DNA of 6,092 bases from Porphyromonas sp. (GTDB lineage: Bacteria > Bacteroidota > Bacteroidia > Bacteroidales > Porphyromonadaceae): NCBI GenBank assembly GCA_003640335.1, contig RBKG01000191.1, positions 1 through 6,092 on the forward strand. Reading direction: 5' to 3'. Below are positions 1 through 6,092 of the stretch, in pieces (positions within the stretch are counted from its first letter, which is position 1; each line of letters starts with the position of its first letter). Position numbers and translations under genes: made by a program. The notes beneath the pieces were generated by a model. The model ran no database searches. It saw only the letters and a program-made list of their open reading frames with translations, and had not been told where the DNA came from.

Positions 1-46
1 GTACTTCTTTCAGATTGAAATATGCAGGATAGACTATGTCAATCAT
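1..46 (-). CDS. Possible 5' end of a divergent gene, cut by the window edge
   Basis: Read on the minus strand, an ATG at 46-44 opens a frame that runs without a stop to the window edge and gives MIDIVYPAYFNLKEV. The residue mix is protein-like, but 15 codons is too short to identify a family. No Bacteroidota-type promoter is evident on the minus strand upstream of it. The same stretch is also open on the plus strand until a TAG at 50-52, so chance is a real alternative. Listed only because a divergently transcribed neighbour would explain why the nqr promoter region is placed here. No function can be given. Confidence 0.2.
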   Translation of the reverse strand, partial: MIDIVYPAYFNLKEV

Positions 47-92
47 ACTTAGTAAAAGACCATAAAGAGGGGAGAGGTCTGTAGGGTGAATT

Positions 93-123
93 ATTGTGCA
101 TCTCTGATTATTTAGTATTTTTG
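93..123 (+). promoter_or_regulatory. Likely nqr operon promoter, Bacteroidota housekeeping sigma type
   Basis: TATTTTTG at 116-123 matches the Bacteroidota -7 consensus TAnnTTTG exactly. TTG at 94-96 (ATTG at 93-96) fits the -33 element, with a 19 bp spacer that lies within the usual range. Transcription would start near 129-131, giving an A/T-rich 5' leader of about 28 nt before the nqrA ATG and no recognisable Shine-Dalgarno, as is common in this phylum. I see no equally good match in the intergenic gaps further down, so this is probably the main promoter of the operon. The consensus is established knowledge; the start site is inferred. Confidence 0.7.
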
Positions 124-157
124 CACTCTATTATTATACAAACATTTAAATAGTGAT

Positions 158-1507
158 ATGGCAAGTAGTTTTTTCGTAAAGAAGGGCCTCTCGCTTAATC
201 TCACAGGTAAGGCGCCTGAGACTCATCTTGGGAAAGCCGAATGCGGTAGTACTTATGCTATTGTTCCTGAGGATTATGTAGGTCTTATCCCTAAGCTCCT
301 CGTGCGCGAAGGTGATAAGGTTCAAGTAGGTTCTCCTATTATGTATCACAAGACGTCGCCAGACTTCAAGTTTACATCTCCTGTAAGCGGTGAAGTAGTA
401 GCGATTAATCGTGGTGCTAAGCGTAAGGTGCTAAGCGTGGAGATTAAGCCTATTGGAGAGCCTGATTACAAGGCTTTTTCTGTAGATAATCTCTCAAGCA
501 GAGAGGCTGTCCTTTCGCTCCTTTTGGAGAGTGGTCTCTTCGCTTTCTTCCGTCAACGCCCTTATGACCGTATAGCAGACCCTGCTATCGCGCCTCGAGA
601 CATCTTTGTGACGGCTAACTTTACAGCTCCTCTAGCTCCTAACTTTGATTTCCTTGTAAAGGGAAGAGAGGCTGAGCTTCAAGCTGCACTTACTGCGCTT
701 AGCAAGCTAACGGTAGGTAAGGTTTATCTAGGTGTTAAGCCTGGTAGTCTTCCTAATGTTAAGGATGTAGAGCGTGTAGAAATGGGAGGTGTGCATCCTG
801 CTGGTCTAGTAGGTACACTTATTAACTTCACAGCTCCTGTAAATAAGGATGAGGTTGTTTGGACGCTTAAGGCTACAGACTTGCTTGTTATCGGTCGCTT
901 CCTCTTAACGGGTAAGGTTGACTACTCTCGTACTATTGCCCTCACTGGTAGCGATAGTCAGAAGCATGGTTACATCGACGTTATCCCAGGAGCACGCTTT
1001 AGCGAAGTGTTCCCTAAGGGACTTGCCGTGAAGGCTGAGCACGAACGCGTTATTGATGGAGATGTGCTTACAGGCCGTAAGGTTGATGAAAATCACTTAT
1101 TCGTAAGCTATCAAACAGACCAAATTACGGTTATCCCTGAAGGTGATGATGTCCACGATATGTTTGGATGGGCATTGCCTGGCTTCGGCAAGTTTAGTGT
1201 GAGCCGTAGCTTCTTTAGCTGGCTATCACCTAAGAGCAAGGAGTATACTCTAGATGCTCGTTTGCAAGGTGGTCATCGTGCGATTATCATGAGTGGCGAA
1301 TACGATAAGGTATTCCCATTGGATATTTATCCTGAATATCTGATTAAGAGTATCATCGCCTTTAATATCAATGATATGGAAGCACGTGGTATCTACGAAG
1401 TAGCACCAGAGGATTTTGCTCTATGTGAATTCGTTTGTACCTCAAAGATGCCTCTGCAGCAAATCGTACGTGATGGGCTTGATGAGCTATACAAGGAAAT
1501 GAACTAA
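158..1507 (+). CDS. nqrA: Na+-translocating NADH:quinone oxidoreductase subunit A
   Basis: NqrA is the cytoplasmic subunit of Na+-NQR. It has no membrane segment, docks on NqrB and is implicated in the quinone part of the reaction. The protein has 449 residues, the usual family length. The N-terminus has the family pattern VKKGLSLNLTGKAP (7-20). Residues about 50-97 form the barrel-sandwich (biotinyl-lipoyl-like) fold, with GDKVQVGSP at 52-60 and SPVSGEVVAINRGAKRK at 74-90; there is no modified-lysine motif there, as expected for NqrA. Further family landmarks are NFTAPLAPNFDF (154-165), GGVHPAGLVGT (210-220) and MPLQQIVRDGLD near the C-terminus (431-442). The ATG at 158 is the first start after an in-frame TAG at 113-115 and sits about 28 nt after the predicted transcription start. 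The TAA at 1505-1507 overlaps an ATG (TAATG). Identity is firm. Confidence 0.97.
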   Translation: MASSFFVKKGLSLNLTGKAPETHLGKAECGSTYAIVPEDYVGLIPKLLVREGDKVQVGSPIMYHKTSPDFKFTSPVSGEVVAINRGAKRKVLSVEIKPIGEPDYKAFSVDNLSSREAVLSLLLESGLFAFFRQRPYDRIADPAIAPRDIFVTANFTAPLAPNFDFLVKGREAELQAALTALSKLTVGKVYLGVKPGSLPNVKDVERVEMGGVHPAGLVGTLINFTAPVNKDEVVWTLKATDLLVIGRFLLTGKVDYSRTIALTGSDSQKHGYIDVIPGARFSEVFPKGLAVKAEHERVIDGDVLTGRKVDENHLFVSYQTDQITVIPEGDDVHDMFGWALPGFGKFSVSRSFFSWLSPKSKEYTLDARLQGGHRAIIMSGEYDKVFPLDIYPEYLIKSIIAFNINDMEARGIYEVAPEDFALCEFVCTSKMPLQQIVRDGLDELYKEMN

Positions 1508-1536
1508 TGTCAACTTTTAAAGATTTATTGCTTTGA
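1507..1536 (+). CDS. Nine-codon mini-ORF bridging nqrA and nqrB
   Basis: The ATG at 1507-1509 overlaps the nqrA stop codon as TAATG. It opens a frame of nine codons (MSTFKDLLL) that ends at TGA 1534-1536. That TGA overlaps the proposed TTG start of nqrB (1533-1535) as TTGA. Ribosomes ending nqrA could restart here and finish exactly at the nqrB start, so a coupling role is plausible. The peptide itself has no recognisable function. It could also be chance, or the trace of an indel that removed an in-frame ATG start of nqrB. The geometry is seen directly; the role is inferred. Confidence 0.3.
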   Translation: MSTFKDLLL

Positions 1537-2756
1537 ACGCTCTAAGAAAACAAATAGATAAAATTAAGCCACACTTTATGCCTGGTGGAAAGTATGAAGC
1601 TTTTCATACGGCATTTGATGCTTTTGAATCGTTCTTATTCGTTCCGAATACGACTAGCAAGAGTGGCGTACATGTACATGATGCTGTAGATAGCAAGCGC
1701 ACAATGACGATGGTTATCATCGCTCTTCTTCCTGCGCTTTTCTTCGGTATGTACAACCTAGGATACCAGCACTACAATGCTATTGGAGAGGGTAGCACGG
1801 GCATCTGCACGATGTTCCTCTACGGTTTACTCTCTATGCTCCCACAGATTATTGTGTCTTATGTAGTGGGTCTTGGTATCGAGTTTATTATTGCATCTCG
1901 CAAGGGACATGAAGTAGCAGAAGGTTTCCTTGTTACAGGTCTCCTTATTCCTATGATTGTTCCTGTGGAAACTCCACTATGGATGATTGCAGTAGCAACG
2001 GCTTTCGCAGTTGTTTTTGCTAAGGAAGTCTTCGGTGGTACGGGATACAATATCTTCAACGTAGCACTTATTACTCGTGCATTCCTATTCTTCTCTTATC
2101 CTGCCGCTATGAGTGGTGATAAGGTTTGGGTGCGTCTAACAGATACTTTCGGTATGGGTGCTGGCAAGGTAGTAGATAGCTTCTCTGGTGCTACTCCTCT
2201 AGGTCATTTGGCAGGAGCTAAGGTGGCTGAAGGTGAAACTGCACAGCAGGCTTATGATGCTGTTGCTGCTCATCTACCAAGTATTCAGGATGCATTCCTT
2301 GGATTTATCCCTGGTTCTATCGGTGAAGTGAGCACACTTGCTATCTTGATTGGTGCGATTTTCCTAATCTGGACGGGTATTGCAAGCTATAAGATTATGG
2401 TATCTGGTGTACTTGGAGCTGTTGTGATGGCTTGTGTATTCAATGCCGTTGGTGCTACTCCTCAGATGCTAGCGACACCACTTCAACACCTTGTCTTCGG
2501 TGGTTTTGCTTTCGGTATCGTCTTCATGGCTACAGACCCAGTTACTGCTGCTCGTACAGAAACGGGTAAGTGGATTTATGGTTTCCTTATCGGGGTGATG
2601 GCTGTGTTTATCCGTGTGCTTAACGCTGGTTATGCAGAAGGTATGATGCTTGCAATCCTCTTCGGTAATACGATGGCTCCAGTGATTGACTACTTCGTAG
2701 TAGAGCGCAATACACAACGCCGTCTTGCTCGTGTAACTAAGAATAATAAGGCTTAA
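1533..2756 (+). CDS. nqrB: Na+-translocating NADH:quinone oxidoreductase subunit B (membrane, covalent FMN and riboflavin)
   Basis: NqrB is the large membrane subunit of Na+-NQR. It carries a covalent FMN and riboflavin and is central to Na+ transfer and quinone reduction. At 407 residues it has normal length. The FMN attachment motif is SGAT (218-221), with Thr221 the predicted phosphoester site. Other family blocks are HVHDAVDSKRTM (47-58), EGFLVTGLLIPMIVP (130-144), FAKEVFGGTGYNIFN (162-176), RAFLFFSYPA (182-191) and FMATDPVTAARTETGKWIYG (331-350). Hydrophobic segments recur from about residue 57 to 385. Asp386 near the C-terminus probably matches the acidic residue linked to Na+ handling in the Vibrio enzyme (inference). 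The start is TTG: an in-frame TAA lies at 1518-1520, no ATG or GTG lies between, and the next ATG (Met16) would remove the conserved ALRKQIDKIKP segment. Confidence 0.96.
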   Translation: MNALRKQIDKIKPHFMPGGKYEAFHTAFDAFESFLFVPNTTSKSGVHVHDAVDSKRTMTMVIIALLPALFFGMYNLGYQHYNAIGEGSTGICTMFLYGLLSMLPQIIVSYVVGLGIEFIIASRKGHEVAEGFLVTGLLIPMIVPVETPLWMIAVATAFAVVFAKEVFGGTGYNIFNVALITRAFLFFSYPAAMSGDKVWVRLTDTFGMGAGKVVDSFSGATPLGHLAGAKVAEGETAQQAYDAVAAHLPSIQDAFLGFIPGSIGEVSTLAILIGAIFLIWTGIASYKIMVSGVLGAVVMACVFNAVGATPQMLATPLQHLVFGGFAFGIVFMATDPVTAARTETGKWIYGFLIGVMAVFIRVLNAGYAEGMMLAILFGNTMAPVIDYFVVERNTQRRLARVTKNNKA

Positions 2757-2768
2757 TACAGATAGGTA

Positions 2769-3521
2769 ATGAATACAGAAAAGAACTCATATACCATTAT
2801 CTATTCTATCATAATGGTAGTCCTAGCAGCTGTACTCCTAGCAGTAGCTGCTACATCACTCAAGCCTGCACAGCAAGAGAATGAAAAGATTGACAAGATG
2901 GAGCAAATCCTTCGCTCTATCGGTCAAACACCAGCGAAGTCTGAAGTGAAGAATGTCTATAATAAGTTTATTAAGGAAGAAATTCTTCTAGACGGAGAAG
3001 GTACAGTGCTTAAGACATTCAAGGGCGATGAGCTTACTAACAGCGAAGCTTTCAACAACAATACAGAACTAGAGATGAAGCTCCTTAAGAAGGGTGAAAA
3101 GTCTGCTAAGGACGTTCGTTTGAATGCTTTTGTTGCCGATGTGAATGGTAAGCTTGTTTATATCTTGCCTCTTAATGGTGCTGGTTTGTGGAATAAGATT
3201 TGGGGTTATATCTCAGTAGATGCTACTGACCACTCTACAGTGTTTGGTGCAGACTTTGGTAACGCTGGTGAAACTCCAGGTCTTGGTGCAGAAATCTCAA
3301 CTACTCGTTTCGCTGACCAATTTAAGGGTAAGGAACTATACAAGGAAGGTGTCTTCAAGGGTATCGCAGTCGTAAAGCCTGGTCATACTGCTGAAGGACA
3401 AGATGCCGTAGACGGTATATCAGGTGGTACGCTAACAAGTAATGGTGTACACGATATGCTTAAGGCTAGCCTTGCACCATTCTCTAAGTTCCTTGAATCA
3501 TATCAATATCAAGCTCAATAG
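2769..3521 (+). CDS. nqrC: Na+-translocating NADH:quinone oxidoreductase subunit C (covalent FMN)
   Basis: NqrC is anchored by a single N-terminal membrane helix (about 10-30). Its soluble FMN-binding domain faces the periplasm and relays electrons to NqrB. The 250-residue protein has the FMN-binding domain signature SGGTLTS at 218-224, with Thr221 the predicted site of covalent FMN. By established knowledge this flavin is attached by an ApbE-type flavin transferase, which is not in this window. Further family landmarks are GLWNKIWGYISVD (139-151) and GNAGETPGLGAEIS (164-177). The ATG at 2769 lies 12 nt after the nqrB stop and places the anchor helix correctly. The stop at 3519-3521 is only 2 nt from nqrD, implying tight coupling. 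Nothing is truncated or missing. Confidence 0.97.
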   Translation: MNTEKNSYTIIYSIIMVVLAAVLLAVAATSLKPAQQENEKIDKMEQILRSIGQTPAKSEVKNVYNKFIKEEILLDGEGTVLKTFKGDELTNSEAFNNNTELEMKLLKKGEKSAKDVRLNAFVADVNGKLVYILPLNGAGLWNKIWGYISVDATDHSTVFGADFGNAGETPGLGAEISTTRFADQFKGKELYKEGVFKGIAVVKPGHTAEGQDAVDGISGGTLTSNGVHDMLKASLAPFSKFLESYQYQAQ

Positions 3522-3523
3522 TT

Positions 3524-4165
3524 ATGTCTCTCTGGAATAAAAAGAATCAAGAAACTCTACTCGGTCCTCTGAGTAAGAATAACCCAGTAGTCGTACAGAT
3601 GCTTGGTATCTGTTCGGCTTTGGCTGTAACATCAAAGTTAGCTCCAGCTATTGTGATGGCGCTCTCTGTAACAGTCGTAGTAGCTTTTGCGAATGTAATC
3701 ATCTCGCTTATCCGTAAGACTATTCCTGGGCGTATCCGCATCATCGTACAGCTCGTAGTAGCTGCTACTCTTGTGACGCTTGTGAACGAAGTCCTCAAGG
3801 TGTACGCTTATGATGTAAGTAAGCAGCTCTCAGTGTTTATCGGTTTGATTATCACAAACTGTATCTTGATGGGTCGCTTAGAAGCATTTGCGCTTGGTAA
3901 CAAGCCTTGGGAAAGCTTCCTCGATGGCGTTGGTAACGGTCTTGGTTATGGTGCTATCCTCGTAATTGTTGGTTTCTTTAGAGAACTGCTTGGCTCAGGT
4001 ACTCTCTTTGGTTACCGAGTAATACCTGAGGCTATTTATGCGTCAGATGGTATTCATGGTTACGTTAATAATGGTCTTATGATTTTGCCTCCTATGGCTC
4101 TTATCTCTGTGGCCGTTATTATCTGGGTACACCGCTCTATCAATGAAGACTTGCAAGAAAAATAG
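3524..4165 (+). CDS. nqrD: Na+-translocating NADH:quinone oxidoreductase subunit D (membrane)
   Basis: NqrD is an integral membrane subunit. It pairs with NqrE as two inverted, related proteins enclosing an iron-sulfur centre in the membrane. The 213 residues form about six helices (roughly 22-42, 43-64, 72-94, 101-122, 137-155, 184-204). The paired cysteines are present: Cys30 in LGICSALAVTSK and Cys113 in ITNCILMGRLEAFA. Asp134 in SFLDGVGNGLGYG is likely the acidic residue associated with Na+ movement in Vibrio (inference). RnfE of the related RNF complex is homologous, but adjacent nqrA, nqrB and nqrF and the absence of rnfB or rnfC make NqrD the clear call. The ATG is 2 nt after the nqrC stop. 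Confidence 0.96.
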   Translation: MSLWNKKNQETLLGPLSKNNPVVVQMLGICSALAVTSKLAPAIVMALSVTVVVAFANVIISLIRKTIPGRIRIIVQLVVAATLVTLVNEVLKVYAYDVSKQLSVFIGLIITNCILMGRLEAFALGNKPWESFLDGVGNGLGYGAILVIVGFFRELLGSGTLFGYRVIPEAIYASDGIHGYVNNGLMILPPMALISVAVIIWVHRSINEDLQEK

Positions 4166-4188
4166 TAGGACGTTAATCAATTTAGAAA

Positions 4189-4803
4189 ATGGAAACATTA
4201 GCATTATTCTTTAAGTCGATTTTTATCGACAATATGATATTCGCCTACTACCTAGGTATGTGTTCGTTCTTGGCTGTGTCTAAGAATGTAAAGACATCTC
4301 TTGGTTTAGGTCTAGCGGTAACGTTTATCCTAACTTGCACGCTTCCTATCAACTATATGTTGGAAACAAAGGTCTTTAAGGCTGGTGCCCTTGCATGGCT
4401 CAATCCTGAGTATGCGTCACTAGACTTTAGCTTCCTTTCATTTATCATCTTTATTGCGGTTATTGCTGCCTTTACGCAGCTCGTAGAAATGGTGGTAGAG
4501 CGTTTCAGCCCATCTTTGTATGCATCACTAGGTATCTTCTTGCCTTTGATTGCTGTGAACTGTGCTATCCTTGGTGGCTCTCTCTTCATGCAGCAGCGTG
4601 AGTTTGTAAATGTGGGAGATGCTACTGTATATGGTTTCGGTTCGGGTATTGGTTGGATGCTTGCTATCGTAGCTATGGCAGCTATTCGTGAGAAGCTTCA
4701 ATACTCAGATATTCCTAAGCCATTACGCGGTCTTGGTATCACATTTATCGTGACTGCTCTTATGGGTATCGCTTTCCTCAGTTTCTCTGGTGTGAAGATG
4801 TAA
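4189..4803 (+). CDS. nqrE: Na+-translocating NADH:quinone oxidoreductase subunit E (membrane)
   Basis: NqrE is the partner of NqrD in the membrane core and contributes the other two cysteines of the intramembrane iron-sulfur site. The 204 residues form about six helices (roughly 10-30, 36-58, 83-104, 112-134, 148-168, 181-202). Cys25 lies in [11 protein letters not shown] and Cys125 in [14 protein letters not shown], the two family positions. [24 protein letters not shown] (97-120) is a strongly typical block, and Glu100 in it is a candidate for the acidic residue linked to Na+ passage (inference). RnfA is the homologue in RNF complexes; context decides for NqrE. The gene starts 23 nt after nqrD and is followed by the longest gap in the operon (40 nt). 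It appears intact. Confidence 0.96.
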   Translation: METLALFFKSIFIDNMIFAYYLGMCSFLAVSKNVKTSLGLGLAVTFILTCTLPINYMLETKVFKAGALAWLNPEYASLDFSFLSFIIFIAVIAAFTQLVEMVVERFSPSLYASLGIFLPLIAVNCAILGGSLFMQQREFVNVGDATVYGFGSGIGWMLAIVAMAAIREKLQYSDIPKPLRGLGITFIVTALMGIAFLSFSGVKM

Positions 4804-4843
4804 GAGCAAGTGTATAACGAAATAATAAGAACGATAAATTAAG

Positions 4844-6079
4844 ATGAACGTAATAATAATAAGTGTCGTAGTCTTTTTGTCTATAACACTCTTGCTCGTT
4901 TTCGTCCTTCTATGGGCTAAGGCTAAACTTGTACCAAGTGGCAACGTTAAGCTAAATGTCAATGACGAAATGAATGCGGATGTGCCCATCGGTGGTACTC
5001 TGCTTAATACGCTTCAAGGTCAGAATATCTTCCTTTCTTCTGCTTGTGGTGGTAGTGGTAGCTGTGGTCAGTGCCGTTGCCGTGTAGTAGAGGGTGGGGG
5101 AGAAATCCTTCCTACTGAAACAGGTTTCTTTAGCCGTAAGGAACAGAAAGAACACTGGCGTCTTGCTTGCCAAACGAAGGTTAAGGAAGATATGAAGGTT
5201 CTTGTACCTGAAGAAGTCTTTGGTGTTAAGGAATGGGAATGTGAGGTTATCTCTAACAGAAACGTTTCTACTTTCATCAAGGAGTTTGTGGTAAAGCTTC
5301 CTGAAGGTGAAGTGATGAACTTCAAGAGCGGTAGCTACGCACAGATTAAGATTCCTAAGTATGATATCAAGTACAGTGACTACGTTATTGAAGAGCAGTT
5401 CCGTGATGATTGGGACCGCTTCAAGATGTGGGATTTGACTTGTAAGAACGATACAGAGACGGTAAGAGCTTACTCTATGGCTAACTATCCTGCCGAAGGT
5501 AATATCATTACGCTGAACGTTCGTATCGCTACGCCTCCTATGGACCGTGCTACAGGTACATGGATGAATGTTAGCCCAGGTATCTCTTCTTCGTATATCT
5601 TCAGCCTTAAGCCAGGTGATAAGGTTACGATGAGTGGTCCTTATGGAGATTTCCACATTCAGGAAACTGAAAACGAAATGCTTTATATCGGTGGTGGTGC
5701 TGGTATGGCTCCATTGAGAGCACAAATCCTTCACCTCTTCAATACAGTGAAGACTGGACGTAAGGTTAGCTACTGGTATGGTGCACGTAGTAAGAAGGAA
5801 ATCTTCTACGAAGAAGACTTCCGTGAAATCGAACGTAACTTCCCTAACTTCAAGTTCCATATCGCTCTGAGTGACCCTCAGCCAGAAGATAATTGGGATG
5901 GTTATGTAGGTTTCATTCACCAAGTAATCTTGGATAACTACCTCTCTAAGCACGAAGCTCCAGAGGATATTGAGTACTACATGTGTGGTCCTGGTCCTAT
6001 GGCTAATGCTGTGAAGGTTATGCTTGATAATCTTGGTGTGGAACGTAGTTCACTCTACTTCGACGACTTCGGAGGATAG
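4844..6079 (+). CDS. nqrF: Na+-translocating NADH:quinone oxidoreductase subunit F (NADH dehydrogenase, FAD and [2Fe-2S])
   Basis: NqrF is the electron entry subunit: it oxidises NADH and passes electrons via FAD to a [2Fe-2S] centre. The 411 residues are normal length. An N-terminal anchor helix (about 3-25) is followed by a plant-type ferredoxin domain (about 35-125) with ligands Cys68, Cys74, Cys77 and Cys109 (C-x5-C-x2-C-x31-C). The ferredoxin-reductase module has the FAD motif RAYSMAN (208-214), the nucleotide-binding loop GGGAGMAPLR (283-292) and CGPGPM (381-386), and ends with the typical YFDDFGG. The ATG at 4844 lies after a 40 nt A-rich gap. Codons 4-6 are three consecutive ATA, a codon little used later in the gene. 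From 4952 to 5953 the gene uses no TTA, CTA or TCA codons, showing strong codon bias. Confidence 0.97.
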   Translation: MNVIIISVVVFLSITLLLVFVLLWAKAKLVPSGNVKLNVNDEMNADVPIGGTLLNTLQGQNIFLSSACGGSGSCGQCRCRVVEGGGEILPTETGFFSRKEQKEHWRLACQTKVKEDMKVLVPEEVFGVKEWECEVISNRNVSTFIKEFVVKLPEGEVMNFKSGSYAQIKIPKYDIKYSDYVIEEQFRDDWDRFKMWDLTCKNDTETVRAYSMANYPAEGNIITLNVRIATPPMDRATGTWMNVSPGISSSYIFSLKPGDKVTMSGPYGDFHIQETENEMLYIGGGAGMAPLRAQILHLFNTVKTGRKVSYWYGARSKKEIFYEEDFREIERNFPNFKFHIALSDPQPEDNWDGYVGFIHQVILDNYLSKHEAPEDIEYYMCGPGPMANAVKVMLDNLGVERSSLYFDDFGG

Positions 6080-6092
6080 TTTATCCAAAGAA

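Noticed and set aside
2..52. Plus-strand open frame ending at TAG 50-52 as the tail of an upstream gene.
   Set aside because: Sixteen codons without a stop are expected by chance nearly half the time, and no recognisable motif is present.
1531..1537. CTTTGAA at the mini-ORF stop, resembling the CTT TGA frameshift site of prfB.
   Set aside because: A +1 shift there would enter a frame that stops at 1559-1561. NqrB lies in the -1 frame relative to the mini-ORF, and no -1 slippery heptamer is present after the in-frame TAA at 1518-1520.
3524..4803. nqrD and nqrE considered as RNF complex genes (rnfE and rnfA).
   Set aside because: The families are homologous, but the neighbours include nqrA, an NqrB with SGAT, and an NqrF with ferredoxin plus reductase modules, and there is no rnfB or rnfC.
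4952..5953. A 333-codon open frame on the minus strand, antisense to nqrF.
   Set aside because: It is codon-aligned with nqrF, so its openness simply reflects the absence of TTA, CTA and TCA codons in this part of nqrF. Its translation is unusually rich in Thr, Arg, Ser and Leu and resembles no family; its start would be GTG.
6074..6086. GGATA-gtt-TATCC hairpin overlapping the nqrF stop, possibly a terminator.
   Set aside because: Only five mostly A-T pairs with a 3 nt loop, and no T-run follows before the window ends. Too weak to call.

Overview
The window is one gene cluster on the plus strand: a complete six-gene nqrABCDEF operon for the sodium-pumping NADH:quinone oxidoreductase (Na+-NQR). 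The order is the canonical one (A-B-C-D-E-F). All six genes are intact, at about their usual lengths, and carry the cofactor residues expected of a working enzyme. The organism looks like a member of the Bacteroidota, most likely Bacteroidales and Porphyromonas-like. This rests on a Bacteroidota-type promoter (TATTTTTG with a TTG 19 bp upstream), A/T-rich leaders without clear Shine-Dalgarno sequences, and the general flavour of the proteins. Genus is inference only.

Layout: 1-157 is mostly non-coding and holds the likely operon promoter (93-123). At its left edge is a 15-codon open frame on the minus strand that may be the start of a divergent gene cut by the window. Then come nqrA (158-1507), nqrB (1533-2756), nqrC (2769-3521), nqrD (3524-4165), nqrE (4189-4803) and nqrF (4844-6079). 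Gaps are 2 to 40 nt, so one transcript is likely. Only 13 nt follow nqrF, so the true 3' end of the operon is not visible.

How the genes work together: NqrF takes electrons from NADH through FAD and a [2Fe-2S] cluster. They pass through the Fe/S site held by cysteines of NqrD and NqrE, then the covalent FMN groups of NqrC and NqrB and the riboflavin of NqrB, to a membrane quinone (menaquinone would be expected in this group). NqrA is the cytoplasmic subunit attached to NqrB. The redox steps drive Na+ export.

This is an ordinary, conserved respiratory operon and I see no undescribed system in it. The most unusual detail is the nqrA-nqrB junction. NqrB appears to begin at TTG. A nine-codon mini-ORF starts in overlap with the nqrA stop (TAATG) and ends in overlap with that TTG (TTGA), an arrangement suggestive of stepwise translational coupling.
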